DNA from: Nageia nagi
Lineage: Eukaryota; Pinophyta
Assembly (NCBI GenBank): GCA_050084985.1
Contig: JBITNC010000001.1
Coordinates: 203,608,001-203,672,000 of the forward strand
DNA length: 64,000 nucleotides
Direction of reading: 5' to 3'
The first letter of the stretch is position 1. Every line of letters begins with the position of its first letter. Positions 37,760 to 48,879 of the stretch are shown in pieces. The notes under the pieces were generated by a model, which ran no database searches, was not told the DNA's origin, and worked only from the letters and a program-made list of their open reading frames with translations. A program made the position numbers and the translations under genes.

Positions 37760-39671
37760 TTGAGAATGAGCATTAACTATTCTCTTTTATTTTCTAAGAC
37801 CTTGTACTTTTTTAGTTTTGTTTCTATTTTTTGCTAAATAAGAAACAAAAGAAAACATACATCATCATAGCAATTAAATTTTTATTTTGATTTTATATTA
37901 TCAAGAAAACAAATGAATGCATAAACAACCTATTTATAAACTCAACTTTTCAGTGTGATTATATTATCTAATTTTGTTAATAAATTGAATTAATTTTTAT
38001 TTAGTGAGAGATGTGAATCGTTAATTTTATTCTTATTTATTTTCCTAGTTTTATTTTTTCTAGTCAGGTATTTAAACATGAGTAGGTTGGAATCCTATAG
38101 GTAATCTATGGCAAAGTCTTAGCTTGGTACTTAAGGTTGTCCCCTTAGTGCAATGGGGCTTGAGGAATTCCATTGAAGACTATCTTCATAATAGAATCCA
38201 AGCATAGCCTTATTATTTATAGTTGCCTGATAGAAAGTGATGACTTTTATCGTAGAACCTAGTATTCATCTTCAGGTTTGGCTCTATGGCTTATGGTGTA
38301 GTCGGTGGGTACATAAGAAATATATAATCAATGGTTGGTCATCATCTCCAACTCAATAATGTTTATTTTAAAGGGTATCATGCATATAAAAAATGAAAGA
38401 ACTCATGATAACTACACCCAACCCAACATACACATCCTTTGATTATATTTCATTTAATGTGAAGAAAATAATGTTTTAATTAGTGATTCTTGATCTAAAC
38501 CATGAGGTTCATTACCATTTTAGTGTGATTATTTAACCAAAGTTTAATGAAATTCATTTACTCCTTCCAAGTGCAAAAGTAATTAAGTGAAGTTCATTTA
38601 AAAGAGGTAAAATAAGGTATAGAATAATCTATTAAGTGAAATTAAATTACCTTATAAGGTTCCTTAACTCCTCTTCGAGTCACAATCCTTCGACCTCCTT
38701 TTAGAGTGGTAAGCCAGATAGGAAGAGTTTTAATGTGAGATAAATTTCTTTAGATTATGTTCTTTAACTCATCTTCAAATCATAATCCCTAAACCTCCTT
38801 TCAAAGTGGTAAGGCAAGCATGAAGAGTCTTAATGTGCAGGAAAATACCCAACCTGATAAATTAACTAATTTAATGTGTTTGAATTTGCCTTAACCCCAA
38901 TAAATTAACCTTATGTTCATTCCACTTTTAAATGAGAGTTAATTTCTCCTTCTAAGTACAAAAGTAACTTTGTGAAAGTTCATTACTAATTTTAGTGATA
39001 AAAAATGAAAGAAAGGAAAAAATGGTTCATTTACTCCTTTCCTATTGCACCCATTTTGATCACCTAAGATCACGTTTTGATGAAAAGGGAGAGCATAAGT
39101 GGGTATAAGGGAAAGTATTTAGTGATTTTATTTTTTGTTCTCAAAACCCACAAAGATAAACAATTCATATAATTTATTCAAATAAAGCAAATGAACAATA
39201 CATATTATTTAATCATACATCTACCCTTCCTATATGCAATCTAGGTAAAAAAAATCACAAATAAGGGGTTCTTTTCCATTTTTCATTTTTAATGCCTAAA
39301 TTATGCTTTTAGTATTCACAAAAGTTTAAAATTATACCTTCTTTCTCAACTTGATGGCATTTTCACATAGATTTGCTGATGATCCAATATAAGTCATTGG
39401 CAGTTCAAATAAATTGTTAGCATTGTAATATAAATTGCTAGTGTTCTAATACAAATCACTAGCATTCCAATACAAATCACTGGCACCCAATACCAATCAT
39501 CGACAATCACATAAACAAAAAACATAGAATAGTAAATAGAAAATAGTACAATATTTAGTGATGATTCCATAAACATAGAATATAAAAATGAAATGCGAAC
39601 ATCAAGAAATAACCCCTACACCTTATTTTCAATGTAGTCTACATGTGAGGGTCCTCCTTCTAATGCTAGAA
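37760..39671 (-). other. E3 untranslated leader
   Basis: No coding frame. Homologous to the E1 leader. Contains two about 100-bp tandem units (38664-38763 and 38764-38860: TTAACTCMTCTTC...GAGTYTTAATGTG type) and, next to the LTR, a 21-bp tandem array (39391-39494). The primer-binding site should lie at the right edge; minus strand TTCTAGCATTAGAAGGAGGA follows the LTR, but I cannot assign a tRNA. Confidence 0.6.
39391..39494. repeat. 21-bp tandem array in E3 leader
   Basis: A 20-bp unit, then four consecutive 21-bp units beginning at 39411, 39432, 39453 and 39474, e.g. AAATCACTAGCATTCCAATA followed by C. A related 20-bp array is at 9818-9898 in E1, at the same distance from the LTR. Confidence 0.85.
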
Positions 39672-40505
39672 TGTTTACCCAAAAAATAACCCTACAAGCA
39701 TACAAAATAAGAGATGTTAAAACCATCAAAGCTCTTTATTAATCTTTGGTATAAACCACAATTTTAATTATAGGTTTTCCTTGCATGGAGGGGTTAAGTA
39801 CAATGAATGATATGGGCATCTTGGAGGCCTTATTTTCCACTATCTACAAGCTCCAAGTAATGTTTTGAAACATACAAATGGAAGAGAGTAATGTTAGTTG
39901 CTTCTTTTTCATTGGTTCCTTGCATTTTATTTTCTCAAATCAGTTGTTGTTCTTGTAAATCCTACACATAGATAACTAAATAACACATTAAAACATACCT
40001 AATCATACTATGAAATCAAACTAGATAAACATAAATGAACATGTAAATAGATAAAATAGTAAATGTAATATACTTGAAACTCTAGATGCAGCTTAGGAAC
40101 ATAAGGTTACATTAAATCTTGGACCATTTTCTCCTTGAGGGATGTTTTTTTTATAGATTTTTGAGTAGTTAATGTTACCATTTTAGAAGCAAGGATGAGA
40201 TAAAAAATCTCATCCAGCCTCATCATAGGTTTTATCCTTGTAGGGAAGGCAAAGGATCAAATGTGACTCATCCTTGATCCATAGGTTTGTTTCCCTAGGT
40301 GCCCTAAGTTTTCTATTTTTCTTTTGATTTTTTTATTTGCAGGGTCACTGGTGATTCCTCATCAGGTCCTGGTGATCATGATAGATCATCAAAGATCATA
40401 CTTGGTCACTAGTGATTAATAATTTCTATCAAACTTTGTTCTTTTCTTATATTTTTATCCCCTTCTTTTTTTTATCAAAAGAGAGGTCATTTTTGGGTGT
40501 CTACA
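39672..40505 (-). repeat. E3 5' LTR (834 bp)
   Basis: Mate of 22774-23610 with the same ends. AATAAA on the minus strand at 39735-39740. CAACT follows at 40506-40510, differing in one base from CTACT before the other LTR. Confidence 0.93.
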
Positions 40506-40990
40506 CAACTATTTGTAGAATTTATTCCATAAGGGGAAGAGGATAGTTATCTTTTAGGGACATTTAATTCAAATTCCTAAAATCTATGCACAATTTGATT
40601 TCTCCATTCTTTTTTATTACTAGAACTAAATAAGTTATCCAGGTAGAATGCCTAATAGAATAAATTATTTTGGCATATAGGAGCTTAAGTAACTCATGTT
40701 TCATAGCATCCTCTATCTTTGGGTTAACTAGCCTCTACTTCTAGCTGTATGGATTGGCATTTGGTATGAGCTCAATGGTATGTTGGATCACATTCTAGTC
40801 ATAAGTCTTCATATCATCATAATTCCATGCAATTACCTTAGTGAACTCATGGTAAATTTGAAGTAGCACTTCCTTTTGTTCTTCAATGCATGTTCATCTA
40901 ACTTTTATGCTCTTTTTGATTCAACTTCCAGTTCCACATGAATTTCCCTTTGAATAGTAAGTATTTTTTACCTTTGGTTATATTCAAAGT
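40506..40990 (-). pseudogene. E2 RT, N-terminal half
   Basis: Minus reading toward the E3 insertion: EVLLQIYHEFTKVIAWNYDD, HTIELIPNANPYS, AMKHELLKLLYAKIIYSIRH, LVLVIKKNGEIKLCIDFRNL, LKDNYPLPLWNKFYK. This is the standard start of a gypsy RT and stops exactly at the E3 LTR. The gene resumes at 22773 with SMIDGFLGFNQI, so E3 landed between the NYPLP and GFSGYNQ-type motifs. Confidence 0.9.
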
Positions 40991-41125
40991 TAAATAAGCA
41001 TTCAAAAGAAACCAAACCTTTGGGTATAGTATTATTTCTCAATTGAATAACATTTTATTCTTGAAAATAATCAAGGAGTTCTGCAACACCATAAGTGTGA
41101 GCTATAGCTTCATCTATCAAAAAAT

Positions 41126-41660
41126 TCATAATATGATCATTAGAGTTAAATACCTCCAAAAATTTATAGTGTCAAGTACATATGGCCTACATAAAACTTT
41201 AATTCCACACCTACCTCTCTTGTGATGAGCAAGATTGAAATGTGCTTCTTTTCCCATAAGTGCATCAACAACATGATTATACTTCCTAGGAATAGGAATA
41301 AAATTGATTGCCATGAATGATTCCAATAGGCCCCATACCCTATTCTTATAAGTTTTAAAATAATGATACCTTGCACTAATCTTATTTTTCACTTGATTAA
41401 TGACCAACTCAAAATCCCCATGGAATACTAAACATTTGATTCCCATATTGAAAGCTTTTGATAGTCCCAAACATAGAGTTTCATATTCAACAACATTATT
41501 GATGCAAGTCCATGTGAATATAAATTAAAACCTTCTCATATGTCCCTTATCTGACTTGAAAACAACACCAACACTATAACCATGTTTGCATCTAGCCCCA
41601 TTAAAGAATATTATCCATACTTCATGTTTCTTTTTAGCTGAGACTAAGATTGGCTAAACA
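41126..41660 (-). pseudogene. E2 archaeal-type RNase H, upstream of RT
   Basis: Minus reading: EVWIIFFNGARCKHGYSVGV (FDG-type motif with Asp changed to Asn), then after one stop NNVVEYETLCLGLSKAFNMG, CLVFHGDFELVINQVKNKIS, and IPIPRKYNHVVDALMGKEAH, the final H..D helix. The Glu (VEYE), Asp (HGDFE) and last Asp (VVDAL) are present. About 114 codons are open (41470-41126). It sits between protease and RT, not after RT as in E1 and E3. I recall plant polyproteins with this order, but it is less described than the Tat order. Confidence 0.87.
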
Positions 41661-41799
41661 TTTTCATATAAGCAATAATTACCCATGCCAACATTAGTGA
41701 CCTAATAATTAAGGTCATTTTCTAAAATTATCTTTGTGGTTAGTAGTGATTCTATTAGTGGATCCCTTTCAAATATCTCTACTTGCTCATGGTCATTCA

Positions 41800-42416
41800 T
41801 ATAGTTTTGTTAAGTGATCTTCCTCAGATGGACATTCTTGCTACCCTTATTTAGGAGTTTGACATACTTTTCCTTAAAATGAAGTACAAGGTGTATGTAA
41901 TCTAAAGCTAAATAACCTCCTAAGTTTGTAGTAAATTCTCTAGACAAGTAGATTCCAAATAGATGTGGAAGATCAACTATAATAATATTTTGAATGATAG
42001 AAATGTCAAAGAATGCATTCAGAGTTATGGTAACTCCTTTAACACTACCAATCATATTTATAGGGGAAGAATCTAGTTGTATGAATCCATTGATGCATCA
42101 AGTTATATACAATTTCATCTCATCTGCAATAGCTTTTTCCCTTAGGGATAATGGTATTAACAACCCTAGTATAAGTCATACAATTGTTAACTATCCAACC
42201 TTCTAATCTAAGGGATAGATAAAAAGGTGGAGGTCTTCTTATACCTATAAGAGCTAAAGGGACATCATCAAAATTAGTAAATATGAAACTATCCTCATTA
42301 ATCTTTTTCTTACTCTTATAGAGCTTCAAATCTTCTTGAAAAAGGTCAATTTGATCCAAAATTCTTAATGCATCAAACATAGTCATTTTAGAAGGTCTTA
42401 TTTTCAATTCTTCCAC
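41800..42416 (-). pseudogene. E2 protease region
   Basis: The open segment 42416-42120 reads KMTMFDALRILDQIDLFQED, then IRRPPPFYLSLRLEGWIVNN, CMTYTRVVNTIIPKG. The last is where the family has DSGAS.NI.P, so the catalytic Asp-Ser-Gly is gone (YTR). A second segment (42055-41810) reads IQNIIIVDLPHLFGIYLSRE and LGGYLALDYIHLVLHFKEKY, a C-terminal part usual in this group. It directly precedes the RNase H. Confidence 0.72.
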
Positions 42417-42419
42417 TAT

Positions 42420-43433
42420 ATTGTATGAAATAATATAAGGTGATGACTTAATTATTTCAATAGGATTATAAGATTTGAATTAATAAGTAGCCTTCTCCTT
42501 ATGATGATTAGTTATGAAAGGATATCTTACTAGAGCATCTTTCTTCTTATCTAGGACATCATTTCTGGTCTAAGCGAGGTTTCTTGTAACAAGAGTAACA
42601 TTACATGAGCCTTGTGGAACTTGACCTGAATGACTTGGAAGTTGATTTATTAGATTCTATGGTTGAAATATAGGAGCCTTGGCTCTCTTAGTATTAGGTT
42701 GAGCTTAAGTAGATGGTTAATTTTACTGATTGACTTGGGTCTCTTGCAGTGTAGCTAAAGTAAAGGCTCTAGTTTGGACACAATTTTCTTATTCTCTAGC
42801 ATAACCTAGAATCCAAAAATTAATCATGGTAACATATGTAGTAGGATCTAATGTAGGTTCTATCATTTGGTTAGAATTTAAGACCAAATATTGGTGTTGA
42901 TAAACTACACAAGCATCTAAAAAATATGGAGACGAATAAGAAGGACACCATTCTATAACACCTAAAGCATCACTTTCCATAGAACTAACCATGATTGCAT
43001 TATCTATAGGTTTAGGAGTAGGAGGCTATTTTTGGTTGGTTGTTTTATGGCTAGAATCTTGGCTGATATTGATTATCATACCTTTTGAAATTGAAACCTT
43101 AATTCTACCTCTCTTACAAAGTGAGTTTATTTTTTAAGTTCCTAATAGTTATCTCTAGTTGTCTTATCTTCTCTACCTCTTGTGAGCTTGAACCAATACT
43201 CATAATTATTAATGCAAGAGTTGGGAGTGTTGGTACTTGGTTCTAAGCCATAGGTTTAGGAGGAGGAGGAGGTAAATCTAGCACTCCAAGATGAGAAATC
43301 TATAATGAAGCTTTCTTTGAAGGTAAATTAGGAAATAAGCACATAATGGATCTCAGTTGCATCTTTCTTGAGGAGACTAATGTGTGTTCAACAATTTTTA
43401 TTGTTTGGTAGACTTGTGGGAAAGTATCAATCA
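42420..43433 (-). pseudogene. E2 gag, C-terminal part
   Basis: Reading from the 1.2-kb repeat: IDTFPQVYQTIKIVEHTLVS, a Pro-rich LDLPPPPPKPMA, EVEKIRQLEITIRNLKNKLT (short coiled coil), FNFKRYDNQYQPRF, and VSSMESDALGVIEWCPS (42992 on). No Retrotrans_gag core or zinc knuckle is visible, so the N-terminal gag is missing or beyond the repeat. Called gag from position only. Confidence 0.5.
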
Positions 43434-44659
43434 TGATCTCAAGCCAATGCCAATTCTTGGAATTTATAAGCCTTCAATCATGTACCTATCCAACTGTAAT
43501 TAGTCATCCTTTATCACATTTGAACTATTGATGAATTAATGAGCTATGGTTCATTATTTTTATATGTACAATCAAGTTATTTAATCAATCAATGATCTAC
43601 CAAACCTTTATAATCATTAAATGCTTCTTTTTCAATTCTAGTGCCAACTATTGTTAGGGTGAAGAAAGATATAACTATTCAAACCTAAGAGTGAACTACT
43701 ACTACCATGTGGAAATGAGTCGTAGTTGACAATTTGGTAGAGTCTTGGGCATCACACACACTTGGTTAAGTGTACCTAGGTGTTCACCTCCTCTTACCAT
43801 CATCTCTTACCCCTAGCAGTTCTTATTACACATTAACAGGTATTGTTGAAACCTAAGATGTTTATCACCTATCAATTTCTCTAAAAAGGTATGACATCAT
43901 CACTCAAAATTGGTGGGGTCTACTAAATATGGATTTATGAATAACTCCCACCATGAAGAACCATTGGGACCACCTATTGACTAAGTTATTTAGAGCCTAC
44001 TAAATTCCATATTAAAGTATGATGTCACCTTTAGATTTTCATAGGCCCTATTTCACTTGAATCTAATGACAATGCTCATTACATGACTTAACTTAAATTG
44101 ACCACTATGTACAACAATGCTTAGAAATAACCCTTGAACTATACAATTCTGATCTTTAAGTAATTAGACTCAGGATAGAGCCCAAACTTAACTTAAATGA
44201 ACATATAGACTCTATGCAAAAATATCAAAAAACAAGAACCAAATTAGACCTAGATAAATCCTAAAAATGACATAGTTAATTTTTCAAAATGGATACTCTT
44301 TACACTATGCCTTATACACACTTCCTAGACATGACTCATTCAATTATGCAAAAACAACACCCACCAATAACAAAATGATAGTTTGAATGACTCTATTTAC
44401 TAAGACCCAAAAATATTTACATGTCCCAAGAATATCTTAAACAAAACTATATTTTACTAAAAGCACATATAATATAGAACTCTTAAGAAAAAGATTAAGT
44501 ATATACAATGTAAACTCAAGACTAAATTTTCTACAAGTATTTTATAAATGAAAGAAAGGGGAATAAGAAATGATAAGGATAGAAGGGGTTTTATTAGGAA
44601 AAGGAATGAAAGAATCATGAATGTAGAGAATATTAACCCTTTTAGATTGTAATTTTGCA
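43434..44659 (-). repeat. 1.2-kb direct repeat, right copy (likely E2 5' LTR)
   Basis: Mate of 15419-16603. Plus-strand ends TGATCTC and TTTTGCA. Gag-like reading starts immediately at its left edge with no leader, which is unusual for a 5' LTR and leaves open that this copy arrived separately. Both copies are followed on the right by AGAATAA. Confidence 0.65.
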
Positions 44660-46450
44660 AGAATAATAGCTACTAGTGGGATGTTTCATCGGTTTAGTCA
44701 TGAATATGGTGGCATCTATAGGGTTATGATCTTGAGATATGGATAATGTATGAGAAGTGGTGACAAATATAGATATTGGTATCGATTGGGTAGTGTAAAT
44801 AGAAATAGGAACAAACATAGAAGTATAAATTGGAATAGTCATTAGGAATAATGAGTCAGAGATTACTTGTATTAGTTGTTTTGTATGAATCAATTCTCCT
44901 AGTTTAATGTTTGGTGCAACTATATTTTCTCCTTAATGATGATGTGGGTTGATACCCTATTGTTTGAGACCTCCTTGTATACCATTTCAAGAGGTGTTTC
45001 TAGGTGGTCAGTTGAAATTATTTCTACCCTATGGATAGGTCCTTCATTAGTTTGTTACCTTCTCCAAATCGATGTTGTAATATTTCCTCCTTCATGGATT
45101 TTAATATCTAACTCTTATTCCTTTTTATTTATCATACTCTTCAAGGAGTATGGCACCATTTTGGTGGAGCTCAAGCCTACCTAAGATTTTTAGCTCAATT
45201 CTTGCTCCTTCTCTACTTTCCTCTTCTTAAGGAACTCAATGATGCTCATGCATGTACCATAGTTGATCATTTATGGGAACTTGATCTCCAAGTGTGTTGA
45301 GTTTGATTAATTATACCTTAGTGGTATATCATCGATGCTCATAGCTAAGCATAATGAACTCTCAAATATCTTTAAATTGATGATGACCCATTTAGGTATC
45401 CTTGTATTCCATTGGATCATAGTCCACACTTTGTTGACCCAAGCTATGAAGTTCACTATTCAATCATGCAGGTCATTGTAAATTTCCATTATCAATTGTG
45501 TGTTCTTCATATCAATTTTCTCCATTTTGCTAACAAGTCTCTCTTCTTGCTTTCTTTTTTGTTGAGCTTAGGAATTTAGTTTCTCAAAGGGGTCTTTGTA
45601 GAAAATACATGGAGGCCAAAACCAAGAAATTATCATACTTGAAAACTACATTCCTCAATGTGATCTTGATCAAATTATCATTCTACTTCAACTATTCCAA
45701 GAAGATATTGGTGAGCAAAAATACTCTATGTTGGTGCATTATTTCATAGACCATCATCGACTATGTTGTGATAATGCTATTAGCATTATTATTGAAGTAC
45801 AATATTTAGGACATGATTACTACCACTTCTTAAACATGGCTCAAGATAATTGAGCTTATTTCTATGGCCTTTATGTTGGTCTTTGCACCCATGACCTATT
45901 GCACTATTATATCTTTTACAAGGTTCCTTCTCATCGTTAAATGGTCATGGTTGACTCCCTTTTTCTTTATCCTAATAACTCATTTGACAACTTCCTATGT
46001 AATTTCATATGGATTATCTAGCCATAGCTTATTTTGGTGGTAGCGGTTGTAGATAAACTTCATCACATTCTCATAAGAATACAAATCTAGTATGTTTAGT
46101 AGATTCAACAAACCTACTATCTAGAAAACCTTTAGCTTCTCTATTGTTAATATCTTTATGTCCTCCCATACCTTCATGACTTTTGGATCCTATAGTTTCA
46201 TGATCTTGATGTAAGACATGGATTTATTGATACCCTACACTTTGTCTAGTACCTCCATGAAGTGGTATTCATGTAGCCTTTCAAAAAAATTGATCCTTCC
46301 CTTGATTGATCAGATGCAGTTGCTTCCTTTTTGGTGCCATCTCCTCTACCTGTGTTTCTATTTCCTTCATTGATGGCTTTGCAAATCTCCACTACTAGTG
46401 ACTCTACTACTTCATCTATAATATTGGGTTTATTTTAGTGAGGTTTTTCA
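44660..46450 (-). pseudogene. Unknown ORF, downstream of E4 pol, truncated at the 1.2-kb repeat
   Basis: I do not recognise it. Minus reading from about 46330: FERLHEYHFMEVLDKV, INKSMSYIKIMKL, DPKVMKVWEDIKILTIEKLK, IVGLLNLLNILDLYSYENVM, KFIYNRYHQNKLWLDNPYEI, VNHDHLTMRRNLVKDIIVQ. It continues through about 45150, with stops nearly all at TAA/TAG where Gln fits. The last part (44893-44660) is Ile/Thr/Ser/Pro-rich (TIPIYTSMFVPISIYTTQSI). Same strand as E4 pol, so most simply an extra sense ORF of E4; its continuation could be 14800-11703. Confidence 0.52.
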
Positions 46451-47569
46451 ATTAAGGGGCATGGTCTTTGTAAGGTTTAAAATTGGTGAGTGGTATTGCA
46501 TGTCAAATTGGTGGTATCATGATTTATTTGGTGGGAGTCAAAGATATGCAATGGTTGGTGAGGTGGTATGTCTTAATCATTTATTGGATTAATGGTGGTA
46601 TTTTTTTCATCATATCAGTATCATGTAAATTAAATGCATGCATCTTGATTTGTACTTCTCACTCGCATTGGCTAGTTTCTCGAGGTGATATTTGAATGCC
46701 ACCTAACACTTTTGTAGAATCCAAATGTAGTATAAATCTTTCTACTTATGTTTTTGATTTAATTTTTACATGCAAAGGTAATAAGAGTATTTTTAATTAA
46801 TGTATTTAATGTTTTATGGATTAATATTTTTAGTCAACCCTTGTTATAAATTTGTATTATGGTTTTTAATTTCCTATCACATTTTGATTTTTGGTATTTA
46901 TTTTCTTGATCTATTTTATCATGATTAGATTGATGGAGCTACAAATATTGATGACCCAATTCCTCAAAGGTGGTGAAATTTTAAGTGCAAAGTTGGAGCA
47001 AATATTGTGTTTGTTAGCAGAGCATCATTGATAGGCTCAAGAGTAGGAAGAGTTATCAAAAGTTGCAGTTGTGTTATTAGCTCTATCATAGGGAGTAAAT
47101 TACAACATCATTTGGGATTTCCAACCTAGTTGTCATCAACACCAATGATAAAATTGTTATTAAAAAAGGTTATCTTCATATTTTTGGATGGTTATGGGTC
47201 ATATTACTGCATGGTTTTTATTTTTTAGATAAGCAAACTATTTTTTCCCCATTTTATACAACTCTTACCTTTATTTTTGGCCCCTATATGTTCCCCAACT
47301 TAATAAGGTTTTAGGTGAGATCCATTTTGTATTGCTATGTTGTGAAAAGAAATAAAAGGAAAAAAAAAATTGGATATCTATGAAATCTTTTATAACTAGC
47401 CTACATTACTATAATACAAGTGTATTTCTTAGTTATTCCTATTTTTTATTATGTGAATCCTAGTTCCTTCCTATGAGTGTATTGTTTAAATCAATGTTCA
47501 TTTATAAAATCAAGTCAAATTTTTTCATATAACATTTTTAATTATACAGTTCCTTCATCTTTAATAGTG
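46451..47569. other. Spacer after E4 integrase
   Basis: No convincing frame on either strand. A GT-rich plus-strand patch lies at 46470-46600. On the minus strand, A-rich runs with GGGG (AAAATGGGGAAAAAA near 47240-47260 and AAGTTGGGGAACA near 47295-47305) resemble polypurine tracts but do not abut a recognisable LTR. Confidence 0.4.
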
Positions 47570-48720
47570 TTGATGATGTATTGCCCGATCCATCAAATTC
47601 TTAGTTTTAATAGATGATATTTATACAAGATATCACATAAGAGGAATTGGTCATTGATTTCAATTTTTTATTTTTAATATGCCTATCATGCCATGAATTC
47701 TATCAATTCTTTTCTTGAATTTGGTTGTATAAGGCTATCTGTAGATTTTCATCTAATTGATCGAGAGTGAAAAATCATTCTTGTAGTGACTAATTATCAT
47801 CAAGTCATGTTACTAGGATGATTTTTAATGATGGAACTTGGAATTCTAGAGGGATAGTTGCTTCAATTCCATAAACTAGTTCAAATTGTATTTTCTTATT
47901 TAATCATTTATAAGATGTTCTATATGCCTAGAGTACAATTGATAGTTTTTCTTTCCAATTTGATCGATTGATAGATACAATTTTTATCAATATTTATTCA
48001 AGATTTTTATTGATTACTTTGATAGCTCCATTTTCCTTTGGGTGGTATGGAGATATTTGATTATCTTAAATCATAAATTTAGTAACTAACTCATTAATAT
48101 TGTGATTTACAAAGTGTTTTCCTTGATCACTTAAAATTTTCTTTGGATATCCAAACCTTGTAATTATATTTTCATATATAAACTTCATCGTTGTTAATGT
48201 TGTATAGTTTCTACTTACCTCTGCTTCTATCCATTGAGTGAGATATTCTATTCTAGTAATAATATATATTTTCCTTGATATGTTAGTTGGGGGTGATATA
48301 GAACTAATAAAATTGATCACCATTTTTCAAATGGTTGCAAAGGTAGTACTAGTTGAAGTGGGAGTTCATCCTGTGCTGATGGGAAACTAATTCTTTAGTA
48401 GATGTTGTAACTCTTAGCATAAAAGGGGGTATCATGATGGAGAGTTGGCCATCATAGTCTAACTTGTAATACCTACTTACTTATTAAGTCTCCATTGAAA
48501 TGACCTCTGGTTATCCCATAGTATCTTCCCTAGGGATATCATCACATTCATGTGGGAGGGGTATGCATCAAATTACTTCATCTATACCAATTTTATAGAG
48601 TTTTCCCAATATAAGGGTGTATGGTATTTCTTTAATGAGTAGTTTTCTATGCTCTTTCAAAGATAGATCATTAGGGAATAATATCAAAAAGGTTGTTATT
48701 TCCTTTAAATCATTTAGAAC
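47570..48720 (-). pseudogene. E4 integrase
   Basis: Zinc-binding side in shifted frame at 48650-48400 (YTLILGKLYKIGIDEVI, PLPHECDDIPRED). The core opens at 48323: FISSISPPTNISRKIYIITR, IEYLTQWIEAEVSRNYTTLT, MKFIYENIITRFGYPKKILS, DQGKHFVNHNINELVTKFMI. It continues ISPYHPKENGAIKVINKNLE, WKEKLSIVL.AYRTSYK (Trp now stop), IQFELVYGIEATIPLEFQVP and LDENLQIALYNQIQ (to about 47600). The two Asp regions are recognisable (an Asp in SDQG) and the Glu region reads ENGAIK, where Glu would be expected later, so activity is unlikely. Confidence 0.9.
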
Positions 48721-48879
48721 TACTTCCACTCAGAATAAGTGAGATCCCAATAATTCATCATCAATTTTTGAGGTTACACCATTATTGATTCTTGATAATA
48801 TATTGACGATCAAATTTAAGTTACCCATTTTGACAATGACTTTAAAAGTGACTTATTAGAATAAGAATAACTAGCAAAA

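Larger units (their letters stand above)
22774..40505 (-). mobile_element. E3: complete Tat-like gypsy element with two extra ORFs, 17.7 kb
   Basis: LTRs at 22774-23610 and 39672-40505 (837 and 834 bp). A polypurine tract abuts the left one, and the near-duplication CTACT (22769-22773) / CAACT (40506-40510) flanks the element. Internal order on the minus strand: leader, gag, protease, RT, RNase H, archaeal-type RNase H, integrase, unknown sense ORF (29912-28786). A plus-strand (antisense) PMD ORF lies at 25080-27060, before the 3' LTR. Extra ORFs between integrase and 3' LTR, in either orientation, are known for the Tat lineage. In the first about 240 bp I counted some 26 LTR-LTR differences (about 11 percent), so the insertion is old. 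Confidence 0.93.
15419..44659 (-). mobile_element. E2: Ty3/gypsy element with RNase H upstream of RT, split by E3
   Basis: Bounded by a direct repeat (15419-16603, 43434-44659) that I take as its LTRs. Reading leftward from 43433: gag C-terminal part, protease, archaeal-type RNase H, RT N-half (to 40506), then after the E3 insertion RT C-half (22773), integrase (22096-20910) and a long unknown ORF (20406-16640). The RT reading across the E3 insertion is collinear, which proves nesting of E3 in E2. The outer flanks (GATTA on the left, AGAAT on the right) are not an exact duplication, so the outer limits are tentative. Confidence 0.62.

Noticed and set aside
39640-39671. tRNA primer-binding site inside the E3 5' LTR
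   Set aside because: The sequence next to the LTR (TTCTAGCATTAGAAGGAGGA) lacks TGG at the start and I could not match it to a tRNA 3' end; the E1 site is similar but not identical.
47240-47305. Polypurine tract and an LTR after E4 integrase
   Set aside because: Two G4-containing A-rich runs look like PPTs, but no TG start or repeated sequence follows either.
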